Shown here piece after piece: positions 15,734 through 25,100 of a stretch of 64,000 bases of DNA; position 1 is the first letter of the stretch; each line of letters starts with the position of its first letter. The DNA comes from Bacillota bacterium (GTDB taxonomy: Bacteria > Bacillota > Dethiobacteria > DTU022). Under the pieces are notes generated by a model that was not told where the DNA came from, did not search any database, and saw nothing but the letters and a program-made list of their open reading frames with translations. A program made the translations under genes and the position numbers. The stretch is taken from NCBI GenBank assembly GCA_033549065.1, contig JAWSUE010000011.1:1-64000 (forward strand), read 5' to 3'.

Positions 15734-16184
15734 TGAAACAAAACAGGAATATACTCACAATCATTCAACTAAACGACAGCCATGCTTATTTTGATCTGCA
15801 CCAGGAGATGTTCTGGCAATGTGGTCAGGTAGTATAGTTTTAAGGAGATCGGCGGGTTGCGGATTGGTATTGTGGGTATTGCCTCCAACATTATAGACAA
15901 AACCATGCCGCCTTCCTTCAGCGAAGGTCTGAAGTTCACCCTTGGGCGAAAAGAACTCCCTTCCATCCATTATCAATGATCTTCGCACCAAGGAGAAGGT
16001 AGACCTGATCGTTCTCGTCTCGCATCTTGGATTTTCTCAGGATATGAAGCTTTTATCGGAAGTGCAGGGTATAGATGTCTGCCTGAGCGGGCACACCCAT
16101 AATCGGCTGTTTAATCCGGTTCTCCAAGAAAAAACAGTGGTCATACAGTCAGGCTGCCACGGTTGGGAGATATCACTTTATTAA
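15734..16184 (+). pseudogene. Remnant of a 5'-nucleotidase/metallophosphatase
   Basis: The plus strand begins MKQNRNILTIIQLNDSHAYF, the metal-binding N-terminal motif of secreted UshA/YfkN-type 5'-nucleotidases, but runs into TAG after about 35 codons. Sequence further on, in another frame, gives LRIGIVGIASNIIDKT, then IVLVSHLGFSQDMKL, VCLSGHTHNRLF and VIQSGCHGWEISLY, clearly the central metallophosphatase motifs (SHLG, GHTH). The gap between the parts is shorter than in a whole enzyme and the C-terminal nucleotide-binding domain is missing. It is a truncated, frameshifted or deleted gene. Confidence 0.8.
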
Positions 16185-16215
16185 CAGCAATAATTACATA
16201 AGCTACTACAAAGAC

Positions 16216-16241
16216 GGGGGCGGGTAAAATTACCCGCCCCC
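16216..16241 (-). terminator. Strong hairpin after the NCS2 permease gene
   Basis: GGGGGCGGGTAA (16216-16227) pairs with TTACCCGCCCCC (16230-16241). It lies 16 bp beyond the permease stop on the minus strand, followed there by GTCTTTGT, a modest T-tract. On the plus strand it closes the nucleotidase remnant. Confidence 0.6.
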
Positions 16242-16256
16242 GCCCGTCAAGTCTGG

Positions 16257-17645
16257 TTAATTATAGTCCTGATTTATTGATTCCTTCTTCTCACCAAACA
16301 TATGCAGCCCTCTTTCTTCATCAGTCCCTGGAATAATGTTATCAAGAATTAAACCTAAGATTGCAGTTACAGCCATACCCGTCGATCCGATGGATACAAC
16401 GATATTGGACAGCCACTGCGGTTCGAAAGAGACGCCGGCAGTCTGGAAGTAGTATGGAAGGCTGAGTCCCATGAAGAGAATAAATCCCATGATCATCTGG
16501 TTTCGCATCGAACTAAGGTCCGACTTGGCCGAGTTGCTGATTCCAATTGAGGCGATCAGGCCAAACAATGCACAGTAAAGACCGCCAACTATTGGAAGCG
16601 GAATGGTAGCCACCAGACCGCCGAACTTGCCGATGATCCCCATGAGAATCAGTATAACAACACCGACATTTACAACATAGCGGCTGGCAACTTTTGTCAA
16701 TCCAACCAGTCCAATATTTTCGGTATAGCTGGTACTGGCCAATCCGCCAAATAGAGCGCCGACAAAGCAGCCTAAGCCTTCCATTCCGATACCGCGGCTG
16801 ATCTGCTTATCGGTAAGCGGAGGCCCTTCTGCAGCTGCATTTATCGCATGGTAATCACCATAGGATTCGATCATTGAGGCCAGGTAGCCGGCAAGTACGA
16901 TCAGCACAAAACCGAATTCAAATTTCGGCATACCCCAGGGTAAAATCCAGCCTCCCGGACCCCAGGGAAGGCGGATCCAAGGTGCATTTCTCACTGCGTC
17001 AAAACTTACCTCGCCCATAATCAGTGCCAAAAGATAAGCAGCAATAATCGCTAAAAGAATTGGGAAGAGAGCGAAAAACGGCTTCTTCGGACCGAGGATT
17101 AGCGAAAAGACAAAAGCCGCAACTATCACTGTAATGGCCAACCACCAGTTGCCACCAGCCATTGGGGCACCGGCCTGGTAGAGAGCCAAACCGATCATAG
17201 CAATTACCGGACCGATTACTACCGGGCTGACAAATCTTTGCAATTTCCCGATCAGACCGGTAAAACCGACAACCATTTCAACGATTGCGCCAAGTAAAAT
17301 AGCTCCGGCAATATATTGCAATGAAACCTCTGTTCCAGCGGCGACTGTCAGGCCTATAATTGCAAAAAACGGTCCTAAAAATGAGAACGAGACACCCTGA
17401 ATAATCGGCAGACGAGTACCGTAGTTAACCTGGAAAAATGTTGCTATACCTGATGCAAGCATTACAGAAGCTACAAGGACAGCAATCTGCTCTGGTGATG
17501 CACCGAGAGCCGGCGCAATAATCAGAGGTACAGAAACTGTGGCGCCAAACATGGTCAACACGTGTTGAATACCTAAACCTATTGATTTTGTAAAGGGCTT
17601 TGGTACTTCGTCCAGTGTGTAGACCATTTTTCTACCTTCGCTCAT
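16257..17645 (-). CDS. NCS2-family nucleobase permease (xanthine/uracil type)
   Basis: A 462-residue inner-membrane transporter of the nucleobase-ascorbate (NCS2) family with about 14 membrane segments; it brings purine or pyrimidine bases into the cell with a cation. Family motifs are present: GIQHVL in the first segment, ESYGDYHA in segment 8 (Glu side chain binding the base) and the NCS2 signature in segment 10, ENIGLVGLTK. Substrate range cannot be set from this, but closeness to the molybdenum hydroxylase and PucR regulator points to xanthine or a related purine. ATG behind AAAGGAGG. The 5' leader carries a second perfect ribosome site (see 17646-17865). Confidence 0.9.
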   Translation of the reverse strand: MSEGRKMVYTLDEVPKPFTKSIGLGIQHVLTMFGATVSVPLIIAPALGASPEQIAVLVASVMLASGIATFFQVNYGTRLPIIQGVSFSFLGPFFAIIGLTVAAGTEVSLQYIAGAILLGAIVEMVVGFTGLIGKLQRFVSPVVIGPVIAMIGLALYQAGAPMAGGNWWLAITVIVAAFVFSLILGPKKPFFALFPILLAIIAAYLLALIMGEVSFDAVRNAPWIRLPWGPGGWILPWGMPKFEFGFVLIVLAGYLASMIESYGDYHAINAAAEGPPLTDKQISRGIGMEGLGCFVGALFGGLASTSYTENIGLVGLTKVASRYVVNVGVVILILMGIIGKFGGLVATIPLPIVGGLYCALFGLIASIGISNSAKSDLSSMRNQMIMGFILFMGLSLPYYFQTAGVSFEPQWLSNIVVSIGSTGMAVTAILGLILDNIIPGTDEERGLHMFGEKKESINQDYN

Positions 17646-17865
17646 TCATATAATCCTCCTTTAAAATAATTATGCTTATAAATCCAGCCTACCTTCTCCT
17701 CATCACCTCCTTTAAATAAACAAAATTAAAAACTCGCTATAGATAATTCTGACTAAGCAGTAGCGCTTTTTGAAATAATATATTTTTTATTTAATTAAAT
17801 AAATTCAATGTCTTTTTTAAAATTCCTTTAGTGGAATTAAATAATTTTATCCCTGGATCTTTGTT
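17646..17865 (-). promoter_or_regulatory. Leader region between the DUF2877 gene and the permease
   Basis: In minus-strand order this region holds a small hairpin AATTCC/GGAATT (17821-17838), probably a weak terminator of the DUF2877 gene; a very AT-rich stretch around 17770-17815; a possible hairpin CGCTA/TAGCG followed by AGTTTTT; and a perfect AAAGGAGGTG site (around 17705-17715) in front of a micro-frame ATG AGG AGA AGG TAG. The true permease ribosome site lies 50 bp further. I looked for the purine riboswitch core and did not find it. Confidence 0.4.
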
Positions 17866-18780
17866 CTATATCTCTAACTTTTTTACCGAACTTAAGATCC
17901 GGATAAAATATATAATGCCCAGCGCAAGGTCAAATCCGGTTGTAGAACCCACGGCAAGCAGATTATTTAAATATATTTCTGATACACTGCCATCTGCAAG
18001 CGAAATAATATATTTAATAGCAACCTCCGGCGATTTACCACTTCGGCCAAGTTCAATCATATGCCGGCCGAATTCATTTGTTTTAAGATTGATATTAGAT
18101 ATAAAATTCTCCGGTATATCTTTCATGCTGAAATCTTTTATAAAATAGTGAGCACAGATAAATGCACTGTGAATCAGATCGTCACCTGTAGGAGTTAAAC
18201 CCCTGCCTAAACCTGAAAGATTTCGGATGTATTCAACGCTGCCAGTCCAATTTCCTTCAATAATATTTAAAATTACCAACCGAAAATTATCAGCAATTAT
18301 TCTTCTGAAATAAATCTCCCCTCCGGGATAATCCAGAAGTACCGCCGCCGGACTCGGTATTTCAATCCGCTTCAGCATTTCTGCATATAAATTTGAAGAA
18401 CGTAAAAGAGTTCTAAGAGGCGTATTTTTATAAACCGGCGCGAAAGAAACCGGGTTTCCTTCACGCCAGTTAAGTTGAAGTATGTTATTTCCACCGGTAA
18501 TGAAAAGCTGTCGTTCCTTTAAATAAATCCTTTCACTTAATTTTATTATGCGCAGAAACCGCGCAAAATCCTGATTTTTAAGGCCTATTGCAGACGGTCC
18601 CCTGCCGGTTTCCATATCGGTAACCACTAACATAATTGGCCATTCTTCGACCTTAAAGTTAATTGCATGTTTAAAGTAAGAGTGCAGCTCCAATACGTAA
18701 TTTCTGTTAACGTAACAAAGATCAATATCAAACCATTCTGAGTTTAGTTCAATAAATTCATCTAAATTTAAATTATTCAT
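17866..18780 (-). CDS. allH: DUF2877 protein, AllH-like oxamate carbamoyltransferase subunit
   Basis: A 304-residue DUF2877 (YlbF) protein. The family signature GLGRGLTPTGDDLI lies near residue 196, and the C-terminal AVGSTTGFDLALG matches the usual serine/threonine-glycine motif. AllH is the third partner of FdrA (AllF) and DUF1116 (AllG) in oxamate carbamoyltransferase. Here it is separated from them by 7 kb and stands between a CoA-transferase and the permease, all on the minus strand. The gene is more AT-rich than its neighbours. ATG at 18780. The family call is firm; the shared function depends on complex formation, which the sequence cannot prove. Confidence 0.75.
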   Translation of the reverse strand: MNNLNLDEFIELNSEWFDIDLCYVNRNYVLELHSYFKHAINFKVEEWPIMLVVTDMETGRGPSAIGLKNQDFARFLRIIKLSERIYLKERQLFITGGNNILQLNWREGNPVSFAPVYKNTPLRTLLRSSNLYAEMLKRIEIPSPAAVLLDYPGGEIYFRRIIADNFRLVILNIIEGNWTGSVEYIRNLSGLGRGLTPTGDDLIHSAFICAHYFIKDFSMKDIPENFISNINLKTNEFGRHMIELGRSGKSPEVAIKYIISLADGSVSEIYLNNLLAVGSTTGFDLALGIIYFIRILSSVKKLEI

Positions 18781-18824
18781 CGGATAGCGATACCTTTCTC
18801 TGTAAGAAACGCTGCCTGTCAGCC

Positions 18825-20012
18825 TTAAATAATTCCTCTCTCCTTTAAACCGGTTATTTCACCTTCCGAATAACCCATACCTGCGAGGATCTCTCTGGTA
18901 TGCTGACCCAATGTGGGCGGAGCAAGGTATACTTCGCCCGGTGTCAGGGATAGCTTCGTCGGCACACCGGTTAGTTTTATCATTCCTGCTGTCGGATGTT
19001 CTTTTTCAATTACCATCTCACGAACTTCAACATGTGGATCGGTCAAAACCTGATCGATCGTACGAATTCTACCACAGGGAACGCCGGCTTGTTCCATTAT
19101 ATTTACCCATTCTTCTGTTGTTTTCTGCCGGGTAATCTCTTCCAGAATCTCTTTTAATTCAGCTGGATGCTGGTTGCGTCCTTTCATATCAGAAAATCGG
19201 GGATCACCATTCAGATCCGTACGGTTGAGAACTTTAACAAAGCTTTCCCATAATCTCTGGTTACCCACGGCAAAAATTACATATCCGTCTTTTGTTTCGA
19301 AATTCTCATAAGGTGTAATCATTGGATGGCGGTTGCCAACTCTTTGTGGAGCCTGCCCGGTAGCTAAAAAATTGCCTGCCTGATAGGTTAATATTGCAAT
19401 AATCGAATCCATCAGCGATACATCAATAAACTGGCCTTTTCCTGTTTTCCGGTGGACCAGGAGGGACAGAAGTATGCCTTCGACTGCATGGAAACCTCCG
19501 AGGATGTCAGCAATAGCCACTCCAACGCGCTGCGGTGGTCCGTCAGGAAAACCGGTAATGCTCATCAAACCGGCCTCACCCTGGATCATGACATCAAAAC
19601 TCGGCTTTTCCCGGTAAGGACTGTTATGTCCGTAACCGGTAATCGAACAGTATATAATATCTTCTTTTAACTTCTTCACATCTTCATATGTAAAGCCCAT
19701 CTCTTCAGTTACGCCGATCCGAAAGTTTTCAACCAGGATATCAGCATCCCTGATAAGATTTAAAAGGATATCGCGGGCTTCCTTCTCCCGCAGATTCAGA
19801 GTGATACTTTTTTTATTGCGGTTGAACGAGAGGTAATAAGCTGATTCGCCATCAAGAAATGGAGGTCCCAGGGCTCTTGAATCATCACCCTTACCCGGAG
19901 TTTCAACTTTGATCACGTCAGCACCCATATCACCGAGTTTCATGGTGCAGTAAGGTCCGGCAATAAAGCGGCTTAAATCTACAACTTTAATTCCTTCCAG
20001 CGGTTTCTGCAT
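18825..20012 (-). CDS. CaiB/BaiF family (class III) CoA-transferase
   Basis: A 395-residue class III CoA-transferase, moving CoA between carboxylic acids through an aspartyl-CoA intermediate. Seen blocks: GIKVVDLSRFIAGPYCTMKL at the N-terminus, GADVIKVETPGKGDD, RNKKSITLNL, SITGYG and GVAIADILGG, in which the Asp aligns with the catalytic Asp of formyl-CoA:oxalate CoA-transferase. The frame opens at 20045, but ATG 20012 has AAAGGAGGT 9 bp away and starts at the conserved MQKPLEGIK. It lies 44 bp upstream of the DUF2877 gene, so oxalate or oxamate activation is a tempting guess; carnitine, succinate or aromatic acids are equally possible. Confidence 0.8.
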   Translation of the reverse strand: MQKPLEGIKVVDLSRFIAGPYCTMKLGDMGADVIKVETPGKGDDSRALGPPFLDGESAYYLSFNRNKKSITLNLREKEARDILLNLIRDADILVENFRIGVTEEMGFTYEDVKKLKEDIIYCSITGYGHNSPYREKPSFDVMIQGEAGLMSITGFPDGPPQRVGVAIADILGGFHAVEGILLSLLVHRKTGKGQFIDVSLMDSIIAILTYQAGNFLATGQAPQRVGNRHPMITPYENFETKDGYVIFAVGNQRLWESFVKVLNRTDLNGDPRFSDMKGRNQHPAELKEILEEITRQKTTEEWVNIMEQAGVPCGRIRTIDQVLTDPHVEVREMVIEKEHPTAGMIKLTGVPTKLSLTPGEVYLAPPTLGQHTREILAGMGYSEGEITGLKERGII

Positions 20013-20057
20013 TTCTGCTATACCTCCTTTACTGAGCAGAACCATTCGACAGATTCT

Positions 20058-20414
20058 TCATAAATCCCTCCTCTGGTCCAGGCAAATGCCGACAATCTCG
20101 CTCACACTGATTTTCTGCGACTTTGAAAAACCGGTATCTAAAAACAGCGTGCGTAAAGCAAAATCACAACGCCGCACCAGACCGGTATACGTTAAACATC
20201 CCTCTTCGGTCACTATGGTGATCCTGAGAGATCGTCTGCTGTGAAGTGCTTCTTCAAATATCTGCTGCTGCTCTGCCAGGGCCTGTTCGTCGACAGCAGG
20301 CTGTCGGCATCTTTCCGTCCTTTCTTCTGTTCGGCGATGCTGCAGAAGGTTATCGCGATGCTCAGGCAGCATCATTTTGCTGCAGGCAAACTGCTGGCTC
20401 ATCTTTTTGCTCAT
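20058..20414 (-). CDS. YolD-like protein
   Basis: A 118-residue protein with a hydrophilic N-terminal half and a C-terminal YolD-like domain (ITIVTEEGCLTYTGLVRRCD, a beta-rich core). YolD-like genes commonly follow Y-family DNA polymerase genes in Firmicutes (UvrX/YqjW operons) and are thought to modulate them; mechanism unknown. The ATG overlaps the polymerase stop in an ATGA arrangement, giving translational coupling. It ends 45 bp before the CoA-transferase start. Confidence 0.7.
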   Translation of the reverse strand: MSKKMSQQFACSKMMLPEHRDNLLQHRRTEERTERCRQPAVDEQALAEQQQIFEEALHSRRSLRITIVTEEGCLTYTGLVRRCDFALRTLFLDTGFSKSQKISVSEIVGICLDQRRDL

Positions 20415-21667
20415 GAATCGTGACCCCCGATCTTTCCGGCGCGTTGGAAAAGTTGTGCGCCGGGATTCAGTGACGCAGCCCGAAAAATACTCGTTTTGCC
20501 AAATCTTTCGCGCACCATATCGATCGCCATGGTCAGCTTTTCTTCCCGTGTATAATCGGTATAAAACGGCAGCTGCAGCTGACGGTCAGTGGTCAGGCCG
20601 GTAAGGCTTATCCCCACTGCCCGCAGCGGTTTACAATCCCAGTGCCGGCGGAACAGTTGAAGTACTGTCGGAAAAACCTCCAAAGCCCGGTCTGCCGGTT
20701 CCGGCAATTTTTTTTGACGGGAAAATCCGGTGGGATAATCAAAATCGGCCCCCTTGCAGTAGAGATGGACAGTCGAGCCGATTTTACCCTGCCGGCGTGT
20801 TCTGGAACAGACTTCCTCGGTCATTTCCAGGAGGACCAGTTCGATTTCACCTTGCCGGCGATAATCCCTGGGCAGGGTAGCCATATGTCCCACCCCTTTT
20901 TGCTCCCGGTCCAGATCGGGATCGACAGTCGAATAATCGATACCGTGTGCATTCAACCAGAGGACCTCGCCGTTGATACCCCACCGGCGTCGCATCATGT
21001 TGCGGGGCAATCCGGCCAGCTGGGCAATTGTGCGCACCCCAATCCGCTGAAAATTATTTTCCATACGGTGTCCGACGCCGAAAAGAGAACCGATCGGCAG
21101 TGGTCCGGTATGATACATGTAATTATTACTGTTCAGGGCAAAAAATGCGCCGGACTGTTTCTTGGCAAAACAGTCACAGGCCATTTTCGCCTGAAGAGGG
21201 TTTTCACCCATTCCGATCCGGCAGCGAATACCTGTCTCGCTCCAGATCCTGTCAATAATGCTGCGAGCCGCTTCTTCAGGCGAACCTAAAAGTTTTTCCG
21301 AACCGCTCAGATCAAGAAACTGTTCATCGATGGAATAGGGCAAAACCCGGTCGGTGTACTGTCCGAAAATTTTGGTTATCTGCATTGAATAATCTATATA
21401 GGACTGCATGCGGGGGTGGGCAAAAATTACCCAGGGACACATCCGTTTTGCTTCCCATGCCGGTTGCCCCGTTTTAATACCGAAAGCTTTCGCCTCGCGG
21501 CTGGCCGCCAGGATAATTCCGTGCCGCAGTGCCGGATCACCACAAACTGCAACCGGTTTACCCCGCAGCGCGGGATTACGTGCCGCTTCAACACTGGCAT
21601 AAAAGGATTCCATGTCTGCCAGAAAAATAATCTTTTTCTTGAACAATTTTTTCACCGGCCCAAACAA
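20411..21667 (-). CDS. Y-family DNA polymerase (DinB/UvrX type)
   Basis: A 418-residue error-prone polymerase for bypass of DNA lesions. Catalytic motifs are present: FLADMESFYASVEA near the N-terminus (first metal-binding Asp), YSIDEQFLDLSG (SIDE with second acidic pair) near 108, and GMGENPLQAKMACD. The helix-hairpin-helix thumb follows (IGVRTIAQLAGLP). The C-terminal little finger lacks the usual beta-clamp motif that I can recognise. The frame begins with TTG at 21667; the ribosome site is weak, so an internal GTG at codon 5 is possible. With the overlapping YolD gene this is a UvrX-like repair pair. Confidence 0.85.
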   Translation of the reverse strand: MFGPVKKLFKKKIIFLADMESFYASVEAARNPALRGKPVAVCGDPALRHGIILAASREAKAFGIKTGQPAWEAKRMCPWVIFAHPRMQSYIDYSMQITKIFGQYTDRVLPYSIDEQFLDLSGSEKLLGSPEEAARSIIDRIWSETGIRCRIGMGENPLQAKMACDCFAKKQSGAFFALNSNNYMYHTGPLPIGSLFGVGHRMENNFQRIGVRTIAQLAGLPRNMMRRRWGINGEVLWLNAHGIDYSTVDPDLDREQKGVGHMATLPRDYRRQGEIELVLLEMTEEVCSRTRRQGKIGSTVHLYCKGADFDYPTGFSRQKKLPEPADRALEVFPTVLQLFRRHWDCKPLRAVGISLTGLTTDRQLQLPFYTDYTREEKLTMAIDMVRERFGKTSIFRAASLNPGAQLFQRAGKIGGHDS

Positions 21668-21732
21668 ATGTTCGCCTGATACTCATTATACCCCGTTATC
21701 TCTTAAATTGGAAGACCGGCTTTGCGTTTTCG

Positions 21733-21765
21733 AAAAAAAGTGAGGCATACTTGTTAATGCCCCAC
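21733..21765 (-). terminator. Rho-independent terminator of the GYD protein gene
   Basis: Read on the minus strand, GTGGGGCAT pairs with ATGCCTCAC across eight nucleotides and is followed by seven T residues (positions 21739 down to 21733). It lies 36 bp after the GYD stop codon. Confidence 0.85.
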
Positions 21766-21800
21766 CAAAGGTTATGTTAAAAATCTATCCTGAAAACCCA

Positions 21801-22076
21801 CTAAAAAAGCTTGTCAAACTCGTTAACAGTGATTGCCGGTGTTGTTGAAAAATTTATGCCCAGCATGTTGCCCATTTCAACTGATGTTTTAATCACGCTC
21901 GAAATTTTGGGGAAATTAACGACAAATAGTAAATCGTTATCGCCAAGCGTTGCGTAAGCAGCTTTGATTGCACCACCGTTTTCCTGAATTAAATCCATAG
22001 CTTTCTCTGTTCTTTCAGCACTGATCTTGTTCAGTGAATCGCCACTGTATTTGCCAAACATCAGATAAAGACTCAT
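21801..22076 (-). CDS. GYD domain protein
   Basis: A 91-residue protein of the GYD/YciI-like ferredoxin-fold group: LYLMFGKYSGDSLNKIS at the start, GGAIKAAYATLGDNDLLFVVNF in the middle. Proteins of this type are small soluble dimers of unknown function. The open frame starts at 22142, but ATG 22076-22074 has AAGGAGG 8 bp away and starts at the conserved MSLYLMFGKY, so I use it. It has its own terminator and follows the large activase gene by about 80 bp. Confidence 0.75.
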   Translation of the reverse strand: MSLYLMFGKYSGDSLNKISAERTEKAMDLIQENGGAIKAAYATLGDNDLLFVVNFPKISSVIKTSVEMGNMLGINFSTTPAITVNEFDKLF

Positions 22077-22154
22077 GGGAACAGCCTCCTTAATATTTTT
22101 AATATTTTCTTTTATTATACAACTTAGTTTTCCCCATGACAATGATGGGTAAAA

Positions 22155-25100
22155 TCAGGAGACTGGTTGATTATCACTGGAGTCCACAAGCTGCCTGGCC
22201 TGGTAAACCAGGCCTTCCACAAGTTCATCGCGACTTGTATTATCCTTACCGTCATAGTAAATTGTTGTCACCGGTATACCGGTATCCTTTTGCAGTAAAC
22301 GCTGCTGAGCCTCGACTATAGAACCGGGCATACAGGTAAAGGGCGCAACGAATATTGCCCCTGCAACCCTTTCCTTTCCGGCCAGGGCGGCAACCCTTCC
22401 CAATGTCATTGGTGGCTCGCCTCCATAGTGAGATGAAACATAACGGGACGCTTTACGCATAATCTGTAGCGCAGTGGGCTCGTTTAAATTCCCGATCAAA
22501 TATCCGGCAGCACTCTCGAGAGCCGCTTCATTATTCTGAGCAATGTTAAGCAGCAGACGGTAGAGAACTGACCTGGCATAGGTGGAAATTTTATGATTCC
22601 GTTGAAAAGACTCGGCAGCTTCAAGAGAATCGATGAGAATTGTATAGGTGAAAAGCTCGGTCATGGGCGCGAGCAGAACTTCTCCCCCTGATTGCTCGAT
22701 CTTTTCAATTACCTTCTGGTTGCAGCGTTGATCAAACCGGACGTAAAATTCACCGCCAAGCAGGATTTTTGGCTTATCTCTCTTTCTTCTTACCACTTTA
22801 TTAAATTCTGATGCGGCGTCTGCCAATAATTTTTCAAAGTCTCTTCGATGAATCCTGTTTTTGATTGATGTGCGCGATGAATTTGATTTCACCAGGTATG
22901 CTTCCACGCGATCGGCATAACGGCTAAATATCTCTTCTGCCTGCCCGCTTTTTTTCTCGTAGGGGCGAATGCTGTAGAGTAATCTGTATAGAATATCTAT
23001 CGTAACCAGGGCATTATAGAGAGTAATTACGAAACCGAAACCAAAACGCTTATATATATCGGAAAATTTAACGGCGCAAACACGGGCTTCTCCATAGCCC
23101 GATCTGTTCAGTACCAAAGCCTGTGTCGGAGCATAAAGACCATATCGACATGGACCGCAGGCCCAACCCTGGAAGAATACTTCTCCATTTTCTGGTTTAT
23201 CGCCGTTTTTCTTTAAATAAGAAAAAAAGTCCTGCAGGTTTTGGATAAAAGGCAGGCACTCTTCACCATTAACCGATCGTTGAGCAAGCGATATATCACC
23301 GTAGTCGCCGGCAGGCAGAACTTCAGCATCCAGGCCGTATCTTCTGAAAAGAGCAGCAAAGACCTCTGAATGCCTTGTCGGCCCTGGAATCAAAATCTTT
23401 TTCCAGCCCTTTTCGGAAATCTTAGTGGTCCTGGATGATATGACCCGCTTCTGCTCGATCTCCTCTTTCCCCTGACTTGTGTTTTTGAAAGCTTCCAGCC
23501 TGGTAATCATACCGGCTGCAGCAGTATGTTCATCAAGAGTCAACCGCAGGTAGTTGGTCAGATCGCTGAGATAATGGCGCAGCATGGCATTTGGCCCGCA
23601 TTTAAATGGATCAACAAAGATCAGGTATATTTTGGGCAAGCCGGTAATCAATCTTCTTTCATTCAGAAAATTAACCAGTAAGACGGTCGATAATATTTTT
23701 TGCAGTTGCGCAGGGTAGATATTTTCTATCTTTGATACCTCTTCTTGCATAAATTTTTTAAATTCCTCTCGCAACAGGTCAAATTGAGGTGACCATGTTT
23801 CTCCTCTTATCCATGACTGCAGAAAGTAAAAAATATGTTCATAGGGAATTGCGTTTATTCCGCTTTGGCGGGCATAGGTCAAGAATTGCTTCGAAATAAA
23901 CCGGTCATATAAAGTATAGCTTCTGCTTAAAACGAGGGCATTCACATCCTTTTTACGGTTTATCAGATCATGCAGAATATTTTTACCCTCATCTGCTATT
24001 TTTTTACGAAAACTATTCAGGGCTTCAAAGCCTTCCCGTACTGCTTCCCCGTGAATATTCTCGTTGAAAGAATCGCCAAGTATTTTCTCGGTTAAATTCT
24101 TCATCTGTTCTTTGATACATTCATTACCTGAACGGAAATTTAAACGGGCATATAAAGCTTTTTCCGGCAATATGCTGAGTGAATTCATAATAGTACCCCT
24201 TAGCGTTTGCAGGAGAGGACAAACGAAGGATCTGGGCCACTCTAACGCCCACTCTGGGGGCTCCATGTCGACGACTTCCGGTATAAATATATAGTCAGGT
24301 TTTTTATCGGATAGCTCCCTGTAATGACCGACAATAACCTTCATGGGGTAGCACATTTCGGAATCAAGTGCCGATTTTCCCTGATGAAGTATTTTCTCCG
24401 ACGAATGTTCTGAACTTATTATTTTACAGCCCACCCGGTTGAAAAAGGCCGCCCAGAAAGGATAGTATTCGTAATAAAGTCCGCAGCGGGCAATTCCTAC
24501 AGTCGGCCCACTATTATTATCGAGAGGAGCCACAGATTCCATCATTTCCAACCGTCTCTTTTCATACTCGGGAAAATCATTCATGCTTGTTTTTTTGTTT
24601 ATTCCCGAATAGCGTCCGCAGCGATCACCATAAATAAATTTCGAATCGTCACAAAAATTTATTACATTCAGGACACAGTTATGCTCATCTTTACAATCGG
24701 CCTTACATTCCATTTTCTCATTAGAAAAATGCCTTGTCTCAGATAAACCCCGAAAATTATTTACACCCTTAATACCTGCTGAGTCTAATTTTCTGGCCAT
24801 CAGGGCGCTACCTAATGCACCGGTCAATTCCGGTTCAGCAGGGATGATTACTTTCTTTTCCAGTATTGCTGCCAGAGCACTGGCCAAAGCATGGTTTTTT
24901 GCTGTGGCGCCTGTAAAAATAATTTTCCCTTTCAATGGTCTTCGATCTACAGTTTTACTTAGATAATTGCGGGCTGATGAGTAAGCCAGGCTGGCCAGCT
25001 GTTCGTTAAGAGGCAGACCCCGGGCTGAAGCTGAGGCCAGGATTGATTGTGATATAAGGGTACATATATCTCCAAGATCAACGCCGTATTCCGCTTTAAA

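Noticed and set aside
17646-17865. Purine riboswitch upstream of the nucleobase permease
   Set aside because: I looked for the conserved core and loop-loop words of the purine aptamer on the minus strand and did not find them; the leader is too AT-rich.
20642-21289. A 215-codon open frame on the plus strand inside the DNA polymerase gene
   Set aside because: It is antisense to a well-conserved Y-family polymerase, has no ribosome site and its product resembles no family; it is a by-product of G+C-rich codon use there.
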